From Flavimobilis massiliensis (GTDB lineage Bacteria > Actinomycetota > Actinomycetes > Actinomycetales > Cellulomonadaceae), in NCBI RefSeq assembly GCF_900240335.1, contig NZ_LT964979.1, positions 124,001 to 188,000 on the forward strand: a stretch of DNA of 64,000 bases, given 5' to 3'. Below, piece after piece: positions 8,700 through 16,808 of this stretch (its first letter is position 1; every line of letters begins with the position of its first letter). The notes beneath the pieces are model-generated. The model saw only the letters and a list, made by a program, of their open reading frames with translations, had not been told where the DNA came from and did not search any database. Both the position numbers and the translations under genes were made by a program.

Positions 8700-8827
8700 C
8701 CGGGTCTGCGTCCACGTGACCGGGTCTTTCCACGTAACCGGGTCTTTCCACGTAACCGGGTCTTTCCACGTAACCGGGTCTTTCCACGTGATCGGGGACG
8801 TCCGCGTGACCGGGTGCGTCCCTGTGA
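8700..8827. repeat. 18-bp tandem repeat (seven units) between convergent genes
   Basis: Unit consensus ccgggtctttccacgtaa. The first unit is 20 bases (8700-8719); 8720-8737, 8738-8755 and 8756-8773 are identical, 8774-8791 differs by one base, and two degenerate units follow to 8827. It fills the space between the convergent genes ending at 8689 and 8847. There are no spacers, so it is not a CRISPR. The high identity of the middle units points to recent slippage expansion. Confidence 0.9.
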
Positions 8828-8846
8828 CCGTGGACGGGCCCTCCGC

Positions 8847-10310
8847 CTAGCGGCGCCGACGCTTCAGGAGCGCGACGCCCGACGCGAGGTCGGGAAGCCC
8901 GTCGACGAGCCACAGCGCGGCCGCGACCCACACGAGCCACCCCTGCCCGAGGAGCGTCCCGCCCGCGAGGGCCCACGCCGCGAACCCGAGCCCCACGAGC
9001 ACCTCGGCCACGGACACCGCGACGAGCGTCCCCGGACGGTGCCACAGCCAGCGGCGGAAGCGCGCGTAGCGACCGTCGCCCCGCGGCTCCTCGAGGACCG
9101 TGTCGACGAGCCCGCGCGCGACCATCCCTCCCGCCGACGGGTCGGGCTCGAGCATTGCCGCGTCGGGCAGCCCGAGCCAGCGCACCGGGGCGCGGCCGTG
9201 CGGCTCCTCGCCCGCTGCCCGCGCCGCCGCCCCGGCCAGCTCGACCGTCTCGGCGAGGCCCGCGGGAAGCCCGAGCGCCTCGGCGGCCTCCGTGAGGAGC
9301 GTCGCACGGTCGAGGGGGAGGGCCCGCAGCCGGGCGAGGGTGGCCTCGTCGAGGTGCGTCGTCGTCGGCACCTCGCGCATCGACCCGTCCCCGAGCTTCG
9401 CCGCGAGACGCGCCGAGACGCTCCCCACGGCTCCGTCGCGCAGGACGACCTCGGTCGGTGGGCCGACGACGAGCTCGACCGTGACCTCGCGTCTCTTCTC
9501 GCGGTGGTGCCACGACACCGACCGTGTCTCGCCGGCCCGCGTGAGCGCGACGACGGGGCGCTCGCCGCTCCCGACGGCGCCGGCCGCGAGCGCGCCCGCG
9601 TCGACCGTCGTCCCTGCGGGGAGCGCGACGACCGTCCAGCCGTCGAGCGTCGCGTGCTCGACCGGCATGCCGGCCCCGTGCGCGATCGCGCGGACGATCA
9701 TCGGCGACGACACCGACGCGCGCCACAGGACGAGCGTCGTCGCGGTCCGTGCCGCGAGCGCGTCCTCGTCGGGCTCCGACTCGGTCCCGTCCGGTGCGAC
9801 GACGACCGTGTCGTCGACGACGACGCGGCAGCCCGTGAGGTGCGCGAGCCCGGGCACGAGGTGCTCGACCTGCTGGCCCGGGACGGGCCGCCCGTCGGCG
9901 TCGAGGAGGACCCGCCCGTCGTCCGTCGTCGCGAGGATCGCGACGGTCGCGCCCGGAGTCCCGAGGTCGTCGCCGTCGGCGACCGCCGCGATGACGCTCC
10001 TCTGGCGCAGGAGCCTCGCGAGCTCGGCGGTCGTCGTCCGCCGGCCGTCCTCGCCCGGCAGCAGGCTGAGGACGAAGGTCGTGCGCTCGGGGAGGTCGTC
10101 GAGGCTCGCCACGGCGTCGGCGTCGGCGTCGGCGTCGGGGGCGTCCGCGGCCGGCTCGACGCCCCACGGGGCGGTGCCCGACGGCGTGCCGGCCGACGGA
10201 TCCGGGGCAGACGACGTGCTCGACGTGCTGTCCGACCGACCGGAGCTCGACGATCCAGGGCTCGACGATCCAGGGCTCGACGGTGCGGCGTTCGAGGGCT
10301 CGGGGATCAT
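8847..10310 (-). CDS. Hypothetical protein with C-terminal two-helix membrane anchor
   Basis: A 487-residue protein of unknown function. After a Ser/Pro/Asp/Ala-rich N-terminus (about 65 residues) comes a large soluble region and, at the end, two hydrophobic helices followed by an arginine-rich tail. ATG 10310 is chosen because GGAGAG lies just upstream. An in-frame ATG at 10415 overlaps the previous stop codon (ATGA) and would add 35 residues, so coupling from that start cannot be excluded. The last ~55 residues are homologous to the remnant at 3122-3310, so this is one of at least two former paralogs in the region. Confidence 0.7.
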   Translation of the reverse strand: MIPEPSNAAPSSPGSSSPGSSSSGRSDSTSSTSSAPDPSAGTPSGTAPWGVEPAADAPDADADADAVASLDDLPERTTFVLSLLPGEDGRRTTTAELARLLRQRSVIAAVADGDDLGTPGATVAILATTDDGRVLLDADGRPVPGQQVEHLVPGLAHLTGCRVVVDDTVVVAPDGTESEPDEDALAARTATTLVLWRASVSSPMIVRAIAHGAGMPVEHATLDGWTVVALPAGTTVDAGALAAGAVGSGERPVVALTRAGETRSVSWHHREKRREVTVELVVGPPTEVVLRDGAVGSVSARLAAKLGDGSMREVPTTTHLDEATLARLRALPLDRATLLTEAAEALGLPAGLAETVELAGAAARAAGEEPHGRAPVRWLGLPDAAMLEPDPSAGGMVARGLVDTVLEEPRGDGRYARFRRWLWHRPGTLVAVSVAEVLVGLGFAAWALAGGTLLGQGWLVWVAAALWLVDGLPDLASGVALLKRRRR

Positions 10311-10411
10311 GGTCTCTCCGGTGTGCGACGGTGAGGGACCGTCGGTGTGCGAGGCGGGCGGCGGGGTTGCCGGGCGCCCGCTCGCGCGGTGCGGGGCCTG
10401 GCGCGGGTCCA

Positions 10412-11329
10412 TCATCCCCGACGCGGGGTGTCCTCTCGCACGCCGCTGTCTCGCACGATGCCGCCCAGGACGGCGTCGCACACCTCGACCAGGCGCTCCC
10501 GAAGCCCCGCGGCACGCTCCGCGAACCCGCGCTGCCGTGCCGCGTACTCCGCCTTGCCCTCCGGGGTCTCGATCGCGATCGCGTCGAGGCCGTAGGAGGA
10601 GACGTCGTACGGGCTCGCCTGCATGTCGACGTGGCGGATCTCGAGCGCGAGGTCGAACGTGTCGAGCAGCAGCTCGCCTGGGACGGCCGGCCCGAGCTTG
10701 CCCGCCCACTTGTAGAGGTCCATGTTCGCGTGAAGGCACCCCGGCTGCTCGAGCTCGGTCTGCGTCTCTCGCGTCGGCCGCAGCCGGTTGAACGGCACCG
10801 CCTCGGGCGTGAAGAACCGGAAGGCGTCGATGTGCGAGCAGCGGATCTGGTGGCTCTCGACGACCGCGTCGGTCGCTGCGGCACCGAGGCGCAGCGGCAG
10901 CGGGTGCCGCGTGCTGTCGCCGGTGCGGTAGACCATCGCCCACTCGTGGAGCCCGAAGCAGCCGACGTTCGCGGGCCGCTGCGCGGTGCGGGAGAGAAGC
11001 TCGCGGACGAACCGGACGGTTGGGCCGCGGTCGGCGAGGAACGCGTCGACGTCGACGCGGGCACCGTGACCGTCGGGCATGTACCAGCGCCACGTGAGGC
11101 GCTCGTCGACGTCGGCTCCGGCGCCCTCGAGCGTGACGTCCGCCCCGGGGTGCCAGCGACGGAGCTGGCCGGGTCGCGTCGCGTAGTACGTGTGGAGAAA
11201 GTCCTCAATCGCGTGGGTGTCGCCCGCGGCCCTGCGGGCGCGGTGGCCCGCCGTGAGCGCGTCGGCCCGCTCCGCGTGCACGGCTGCGCGGGCGCGCCAC
11301 TCGTCGGCGGGGAGGACGGTGGCGGGCAC
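10412..11329 (-). CDS. Conserved actinobacterial protein, often annotated 3-methyladenine DNA glycosylase
   Basis: A 305-residue soluble protein with conserved blocks such as YYATRPGQLRRWHPG, NVGCFGLHEWAMVYR and HANMDLYKWAGKL. I recognise the family as one commonly labelled 3-methyladenine DNA glycosylase in actinobacteria, but I see no classical glycosylase helix-hairpin-helix motif, so the label is uncertain. Translation starts at GTG 11329, six bases after a TAGGCT box (minus strand 11341-11336), suggesting a leaderless transcript. The stop overlaps a possible start of the next gene. Confidence 0.7.
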   Translation of the reverse strand: MPATVLPADEWRARAAVHAERADALTAGHRARRAAGDTHAIEDFLHTYYATRPGQLRRWHPGADVTLEGAGADVDERLTWRWYMPDGHGARVDVDAFLADRGPTVRFVRELLSRTAQRPANVGCFGLHEWAMVYRTGDSTRHPLPLRLGAAATDAVVESHQIRCSHIDAFRFFTPEAVPFNRLRPTRETQTELEQPGCLHANMDLYKWAGKLGPAVPGELLLDTFDLALEIRHVDMQASPYDVSSYGLDAIAIETPEGKAEYAARQRGFAERAAGLRERLVEVCDAVLGGIVRDSGVREDTPRRG

Positions 11330-11335
11330 GCAGAG

Positions 11336-11341
11336 AGCCTA
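11336..11341 (-). promoter_or_regulatory. -10 box for leaderless gene at 11329
   Basis: TAGGCT on the minus strand, 6 bases before the GTG start. No ribosome site is present, fitting a leaderless mRNA. Confidence 0.55.
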
Positions 11342-11354
11342 CGACGGTCGTGCG

Positions 11355-11774
11355 CTATCCGACGAGCGCCACCGCGGAGAGCACGAGCCCGACGACGAGG
11401 ATGACGCCACCGATGCTCCCGAGGACGATGCCGACGAGTCCGGGCACGCCGAGGCTGCTGTCGGGAGTGAGCCGCGCGTCGTGCAGGTCGTCGACGTTGA
11501 CGTGGACCGGGACCTGCGCGCCCTGCGACCAGCCGAGCGTGGCGATCCCGCCCGGACTCAGCGGCGCACGTGTCACGGTCGTGGCCCACGTGCCGTCGGG
11601 CAGCGGGTAGGCGACCTCGTAGAGCGGGGTCCGACTGAGGCCGACCTGCCGGACGATCTGTCCGGTGACGACGACGCGTCGGGCAGGCTGACGGCGTCCG
11701 GTGCGGCCGACGATGACCGCGGCGACGACGAGGACGATGCCGACGAGGGCGAGCACGAGCCCGACGGCCCTCAT
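11355..11774 (-). CDS. Small membrane protein, DUF3592-like
   Basis: 139 residues with one transmembrane helix at each end (about 1-23 and 112-136) and an extracytoplasmic beta-type domain between them that contains Y-E-V-A-Y and W-x-x-G-A-Q-V-P-V-H patterns typical of DUF3592-like proteins. Function unknown. ATG 11774 has GGAG at appropriate distance. A second protein of similar layout is encoded at 22760-23323. Confidence 0.65.
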   Translation of the reverse strand: MRAVGLVLALVGIVLVVAAVIVGRTGRRQPARRVVVTGQIVRQVGLSRTPLYEVAYPLPDGTWATTVTRAPLSPGGIATLGWSQGAQVPVHVNVDDLHDARLTPDSSLGVPGLVGIVLGSIGGVILVVGLVLSAVALVG

Positions 11775-11927
11775 ACGAGACTCCGGCGTGTATGTGCGGT
11801 GCTCATCGGTGCTCCTTCGGCGTCAGACCTGTGGGGTGGTGATCGTAGCGGCCGGGCGCACCGTCGTCCTGCGGGGGCCGGGTCTGCAAGGCGCCGTGCC
11901 GTCGTGCTGCAGCACGCAGGGACCGCG

Positions 11928-13343
11928 TCACTCCTCGGCGTGCCCCGCCCTCGTCATGACGCCCCAGCCGGACTCGGCGCCGCGCAGGGCGCGCACCATT
12001 CCGACGGCACGCCACCACGAGTGGAGGAAGTGGAACCAGAACGGTTCGAGGAGCGCGGTCGTCACGAGCGAGAGCACGTCGCGCCGTCGGGGGTACCGGG
12101 AGAACGACACCTCCTCGACGAGGACCGCGGCGAGCGAACCGAGCGCGGCAAGGAGGACGGACGCCCCCGCGTACATCGCGGCCATCTGCCAGGGCAGGGC
12201 GCCGGAGACGAACCCGGTGACCACGATCGCGAGCCCGGCGACCTCGATGAACGGTCCGATGAACTCGAAGAGCACGAAGTACGGCAGCGTGAGCACACCG
12301 AGCGTGCGGTAGCGCGGATTGCCGATCATCTTCCGGTACTTCCACAACAGCTCGCCGAGCCCCTGCGACCAGCGCTTTCGCTGCTTCGCGAGGATATCGA
12401 GGGTTGCGGGCGCCTCGGTCCAGCAGACGGGCTCGGGCTGGAACACGACCCGGAAGTCCTCGCCGCGGTCGCGCATCATGCGGTGGATGCCGACGACGAG
12501 GTCGGCGTCCTCGGCGAGCGACGTCGGGTCGAGCCCGCCGAGCTCGACGACGACCTCGCGCCTGAAGAGCCCGAACGCTCCCGAGATGATGAGCAGCCCG
12601 TTCATGCTCGACCATCCGGAGCGGCCGACGAGGAACGCCCGGAGGTACTCGAGCACCTGGGTGCGGACGACGACGCTGCGCGGGATGCGCGTCGAGACGA
12701 TGCGGCCGCGGTGGACACGTGACCCGTTCGAGGGGAGGACGATGCCGCCCGCAGCGACGACGCGGTCGTCGTCGATGAACGGCTGCACGACGTGGAGGAG
12801 CGCGTCGGACTCGAGGAGCGAGTCGGCGTCGATCATGCAGACGAGCTCCTGCGTCGCGACGCGCAGCGCGGCGTTGATCGCGTCGGAGCGGCGGCCGACG
12901 GACGCCTTGCGGACGAGGACGAGCCCGGGGTGGCTCCGCGACCGCAGCGTCGCGAACGTCGCCCCCTCCTGCTCGACGCGGTCGTCGGTCGTGAGGTCGA
13001 TGTCGGTCATCTCGAACGCGTCCGTGAGGATCTGCGCGGTGCGGTCGGACGACCCGTCGTCGACGACGACGATCTCGACCGTCGGGTAGCGCAGGTCGAG
13101 GAGCGCTGTGACGGCCGCGAGGATGCCCACCTCCTCGTTGTGGGCCGGGACGAGGACGGACACGCCGGGCGAGAGCGGGTTCGCGAACGTGAGGTCGCGG
13201 GTGAGCGTCGCAGGCCAGGCGAGCTCGGACGTGATCGCACGTCCTGCTCGAGCGACGAGCAGGATGTAGAGGACGTTGTACGCGAGGTAGTAGACGACGA
13301 GGACCGCGGTCGTCCACCACACGACGCTCTCGAGGACGGTCAT
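11928..13343 (-). CDS. Membrane glycosyltransferase family 2, processive polysaccharide synthase type
   Basis: A 471-residue inverting glycosyltransferase likely to polymerise and export a polysaccharide. It has an N-terminal helix (residues ~8-30), the GT2 core with VVVDDGSSD (93-100), DAD (172-174), ED (278-279), TEA (309-311) and the processivity motif QRKRW (321-325), and C-terminal helices. The pattern resembles PgaC/hyaluronan-type synthases; no PilZ domain is present. ATG 13343 overlaps the stop of the HEAT gene (ATGA) and follows GGGAGG. It is the last gene of a receiver-HEAT-synthase operon. Product sugar unknown; N-acetylglucosamine-type polymer is a guess. Confidence 0.85.
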   Translation of the reverse strand: MTVLESVVWWTTAVLVVYYLAYNVLYILLVARAGRAITSELAWPATLTRDLTFANPLSPGVSVLVPAHNEEVGILAAVTALLDLRYPTVEIVVVDDGSSDRTAQILTDAFEMTDIDLTTDDRVEQEGATFATLRSRSHPGLVLVRKASVGRRSDAINAALRVATQELVCMIDADSLLESDALLHVVQPFIDDDRVVAAGGIVLPSNGSRVHRGRIVSTRIPRSVVVRTQVLEYLRAFLVGRSGWSSMNGLLIISGAFGLFRREVVVELGGLDPTSLAEDADLVVGIHRMMRDRGEDFRVVFQPEPVCWTEAPATLDILAKQRKRWSQGLGELLWKYRKMIGNPRYRTLGVLTLPYFVLFEFIGPFIEVAGLAIVVTGFVSGALPWQMAAMYAGASVLLAALGSLAAVLVEEVSFSRYPRRRDVLSLVTTALLEPFWFHFLHSWWRAVGMVRALRGAESGWGVMTRAGHAEE

Positions 13344-14197
13344 GGCACCTCCCGGGGGGAGTCGAGCGCCGCGAGCGCGTCGAGGATCGCCCGCTCCTCG
13401 ACGGAGCCGCGGACGACGACGACCAGCGCGGTCTCGAGCGCACCTACAGACAGCGGTGAGCCCACGCGTCCGAGCGCGACGGCGGCGCGGGTGCGCAGCA
13501 TCTGGTCCTCGGAGCGCAGCGCCCGCTCGAGGTGAGGCCGCGCGTCGGCGAGCCCGAGGTGACCGGCGACGTCGGCGGCGAGCCGGCGCGCCCGTGGGTC
13601 GGCGGAGTCCCACACGGGACCGAACGCTGAGGCGCTGCTCGGTCCGGCCTGGACGACGGCCATCGCAGCGGTGCTCGTCGACACGCCGCGCGGGGCGACC
13701 GCGGCCTCGACGATCGCGGGGATCGCGGTCACGGCGCCGGCCTCGCCGAGCGCGCGGACGACGGTCGCGCGGACGCGTGCGTGCGGGTCGGACAGGAGGG
13801 GCAGCACGGGGCCCGGGTCGTCGTCGAGCGCGAGGTAGAGCTCGGCGGCCGCGGCACGCCGGGCCGGGCGCCGCGCGCGGAGACCGCGCAGCGCCTCCTC
13901 GCGGAAACCGTTCCGCCGGAGCCAGCTGGCAAGGTCGGCGCGGTCCGCGCCCCGAACCTTGTGGACGAGGGCGGCGGCGCTCGTGCCGAGCGCCCGTGCC
14001 GCACGCCGGTCGCCGGGCAGGGGGACGTCGACACCGTCGGTGATCTCGAGGAGGAGCGGGAGTACCTCGGAACGCTCACGCTCGTGGCGGCGGTTCGCGA
14101 CGATCGTCGACGCGCGCACCGCAGTGATGACGACGAGGAGGAGAACGGTCGCGCCCGCCGCCGCGACCAGCACCCACCCCGCGACGTCGTACCTCAT
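13340..14197 (-). CDS. Membrane-anchored HEAT-repeat protein
   Basis: 285 residues with an N-terminal transmembrane helix (about 7-28) and a cytoplasmic alpha-helical region containing HEAT/PBS-lyase type repeats, e.g. DPHARVRATVVRALGEAG, a middle copy around DPRARRLAADVAGHLG and SEDQMLRTRAAVALGRVG. Such repeats serve as protein-binding scaffolds. Its start overlaps the receiver gene's stop and its stop overlaps the glycosyltransferase start, so all three are translationally coupled. I infer an adaptor between the receiver protein and the synthase; there is no direct evidence of binding. Confidence 0.8.
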   Translation of the reverse strand: MRYDVAGWVLVAAAGATVLLLVVITAVRASTIVANRRHERERSEVLPLLLEITDGVDVPLPGDRRAARALGTSAAALVHKVRGADRADLASWLRRNGFREEALRGLRARRPARRAAAAELYLALDDDPGPVLPLLSDPHARVRATVVRALGEAGAVTAIPAIVEAAVAPRGVSTSTAAMAVVQAGPSSASAFGPVWDSADPRARRLAADVAGHLGLADARPHLERALRSEDQMLRTRAAVALGRVGSPLSVGALETALVVVVRGSVEERAILDALAALDSPREVP

Positions 14198-14562
14198 GCG
14201 CGCGCGAGCAGCGCCTGGGTGCGCACGACGAGCTCACGCGTGCTGAAGGGCTTCTGGAGGTACTCGTCGGCGCCCGCGGCGAACGCGCGCTCGAGGTCGG
14301 CCTCCTGCGCCTTCGCAGTGAGCATGAGGATCCGCGTCCCGGCGAGAGCCGCGTCGGCGCGCACGGCCTCGCACACCTCGAGCCCGCTCATGCGGGGCAG
14401 CATCCAGTCGAGGACGACGAGGTCGGGCCGCTCGGAGCGGATCGCCGCGAGCGCCGCCTCGCCGTCGGACGCGTCGAGCACCGTGTGACCGGCCCCGCGC
14501 AGCTTGTGGACGACGAGCGCCGAGATGTCAGGGTCGTCCTCGACCACGAGGATCTTCGCCAT
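14194..14562 (-). CDS. Single-domain response regulator (CheY-like)
   Basis: 122 residues consisting of one receiver domain: acidic pair D9/D10, phosphoacceptor Asp52 in VVLDWMLPRMSG, Thr/Ser in LTAK and the conserved Lys in LQKPF. No output domain is attached, so it must act through protein contact. It is first in the operon with the HEAT protein and the glycosyltransferase, and is divergent from a histidine kinase gene 168 bases away, the likely partner. Confidence 0.9.
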   Translation of the reverse strand: MAKILVVEDDPDISALVVHKLRGAGHTVLDASDGEAALAAIRSERPDLVVLDWMLPRMSGLEVCEAVRADAALAGTRILMLTAKAQEADLERAFAAGADEYLQKPFSTRELVVRTQALLARA

Positions 14563-14730
14563 CCGGGGTCCCTCCAGAAGTTGTGCCCGAGCGCGCCCGT
14601 GGGCTGCCCAGGGGCGAGCAGGTCGGCCGTGCGGGCACGTCGTGTCGGAATGTGCCTCAGCATGGTTGCATGTTGTCGGTCAACCTCATCATGAGGTGTC
14701 GACATTGGTCGAGCCCGTGGGAGGTTGTCG

Positions 14731-16758
14731 ATGTTGCAAGTCACAGAACCGGGGGTGCCCAGCTGGGTCCGCGGCCTCCTCGTGCACCTCGCGCTCGTGG
14801 CGATCGCGCTCGCGCTCGGCAGCGGTGCGGGATCGTTCGTTCAGTCCTCCAACGGTGTAGCGGTCTGGTGGCCGGCGGTTGCGGTGTGCGTCCTCGCGCT
14901 CCTCGCGGTCCCGCGACGCTGGTACGGCTGGGCGGCGCTCTCCGTCGCCGTGTGGATGTTCGTCGCGAACCTCCTGGCGGGCCGGACAGCCGCAGTCGCG
15001 TTCGGGTACGCCATCGCGAACGCGGTGGAGGCGGTGATCGTCGCGCTGCTGCTCACGAGGGGACGACGGCGGGCGCGGCTCGCTCAGCTGCGCGACATGT
15101 CGCTGATGCTCCTCGCGGCGGCCGCGGGTGCCGCGGCCGCCGCCGTCATCGTCGGCGTCACCGCGTCGATGGCGGGGGCTCGGTTCGTCGAGATCGCGCC
15201 GACGGTGCTCACGAGCCACGCTTCGGCGCTGCTCGCCATCATTCCCCTGGGGATCGCCGGGACGCGGTCCGGCGTCGCGGTGGCGACGTGGCACCGCGTC
15301 GTGCAGGTCGTGCTGCTCGTCGTCGTCCTCGCGCTTGTCGTCGGACCGGGCAAGGACCTTCCCATCACCTTCCTGCCGATGCCCATGCTCATCTGGGCCG
15401 TCTTCCTGTTCTCGACGCGATTCGTCGCAGCCGAGCTTGCCCTCGTCGCTATCGTCGTCGCGACCGCGACTGTGCAGGGAGAAGGGCCTTTCTCGCGGAT
15501 CACCGATCCGGTGGCGTCGACGATCTCCGCGGAGTTCTTTATCGTCGTTTACGCAACGACCGTCCTCGCGTTCGCGGTCGCGCGCGACGAGCGTGTCGCG
15601 GTGACGATGCGCCTCGCCAAGAGGGACCAGGTCCTGCGCGGCGGGCTCATCGACGCGCAGGTCGGGTTCGTTGTCCTCGAGCAGGTCGGCCCGCGGGACC
15701 TGCGGATCGTCGAGGCGAACGTGCGCGCGGCGGAGATGCTGGCGGGCGAGGTCGTCGTGACGACCGACGACGCGGTCGATGCGACGGACGAGGCCGAGCG
15801 GCGTCCGCTCGAGCTCGACGAGTCGTCGCCGTTCGTCCGGGCCGTCCTCGCGACGCTCGACTCCCCGCTCGGGGAGTGGTTCGACGAGATCGACGTCGCG
15901 GGGTTCCGTCGGGCGGAGGTCTTCCTCACGCGTGTCGAGCGCTCCTCGGGCCCGACGATCGTCACGGCGCAGCTCATCGACGTCACGCAGCGTTATCTCG
16001 CGGACGCGGCGATGCAGCGTGCGCTCGCGGACGAACGTGACGCGGCCGCCCGTCTACGCGACCTCGGACGGCAGAAGGACGACTTCCTCTCGGCAGTGAG
16101 CCACGAGTTGCGGACCCCCATCACGAGCATCGTCGGGTACACCGAGATGCTCGTCGACGACACGGACGTCGACGACGAGCAGCGGCGCTACCTCGACGTC
16201 GTCGAGCGCAACGCCCGGCGCCTGGGTGTGCTCGTCGAGGACCTCCTCGAGCTCGGCGCGGGCGCCGGTCGTCACGACGACGCCACACCGGCCGTCACGG
16301 CGCTCGACGAGGCGGTGCGACACACGGTCGAGGAGCACGTTCCGCAGGCGTCGGCGCGCGGTGTGCGCCTCGTCGTCGGTGAGCGAACCGGGCTCTCGGC
16401 CCACGTGGTGCGGGACGACCTCACGCGGATCCTCACGAACCTCGTCTCGAACGCCGTGAAGTTCACGCCGCCGGACGGCACCGTGACGATCGGCGTGGAG
16501 GCCGACGGCGACGCCGTCGTTCTCCGCGTCTCTGACACGGGCCCCGGGATCGCCCCCGACGAGCTCGAGCGGGTGTTCGAACGCTTCTACCGGAGCACGA
16601 CCGCCGAGGAACGGCAGGTGCCCGGCGTGGGCCTCGGGCTCGCGCTCGTCCGCAACCTCGTCGAGCGCAACGGCGGCACGATCTGGCTCGAGTCCGACCC
16701 CGGGCACGGCACGGACGCGTGCGTGCGGCTGCCGCGGGCCAGGGCGTCCCGGACCTAG
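14731..16758 (+). CDS. MASE1/PAS sensor histidine kinase
   Basis: 675 residues. About eight hydrophobic helices in the first ~290 residues resemble the MASE1 membrane sensor. A PAS-like region (about 310-430) follows, then a short coiled linker, HisKA with phosphoacceptor His458 in SHELRTP, and an HATPase domain with N-box (NLVSNAVKFTPP), DTGPGI and GLGLALV. ATG 14731 is preferred over TTG 14725 because GGGAGG (14719-14724) is correctly spaced. It is divergent from the receiver-HEAT-GT2 operon and probably phosphorylates that receiver. Ligand unknown. Confidence 0.88.
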   Translation: MLQVTEPGVPSWVRGLLVHLALVAIALALGSGAGSFVQSSNGVAVWWPAVAVCVLALLAVPRRWYGWAALSVAVWMFVANLLAGRTAAVAFGYAIANAVEAVIVALLLTRGRRRARLAQLRDMSLMLLAAAAGAAAAAVIVGVTASMAGARFVEIAPTVLTSHASALLAIIPLGIAGTRSGVAVATWHRVVQVVLLVVVLALVVGPGKDLPITFLPMPMLIWAVFLFSTRFVAAELALVAIVVATATVQGEGPFSRITDPVASTISAEFFIVVYATTVLAFAVARDERVAVTMRLAKRDQVLRGGLIDAQVGFVVLEQVGPRDLRIVEANVRAAEMLAGEVVVTTDDAVDATDEAERRPLELDESSPFVRAVLATLDSPLGEWFDEIDVAGFRRAEVFLTRVERSSGPTIVTAQLIDVTQRYLADAAMQRALADERDAAARLRDLGRQKDDFLSAVSHELRTPITSIVGYTEMLVDDTDVDDEQRRYLDVVERNARRLGVLVEDLLELGAGAGRHDDATPAVTALDEAVRHTVEEHVPQASARGVRLVVGERTGLSAHVVRDDLTRILTNLVSNAVKFTPPDGTVTIGVEADGDAVVLRVSDTGPGIAPDELERVFERFYRSTTAEERQVPGVGLGLALVRNLVERNGGTIWLESDPGHGTDACVRLPRARASRT

Positions 16759-16808
16759 CGACCGCCGGCGCTGCCGAGGCGAGCGAGCAGTGCCGGGAAG
16801 AGCGGCGC

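Noticed and set aside
8700..8827. Possible CRISPR array
   Set aside because: The 18-bp units follow each other directly without unique spacers, and no cas genes are near.
8686..11589. Very long open frame antisense to 8847-11329
   Set aside because: It is a shadow of GC-rich codon structure: arginine-rich composition, no family features, and it overlaps several convincing genes.
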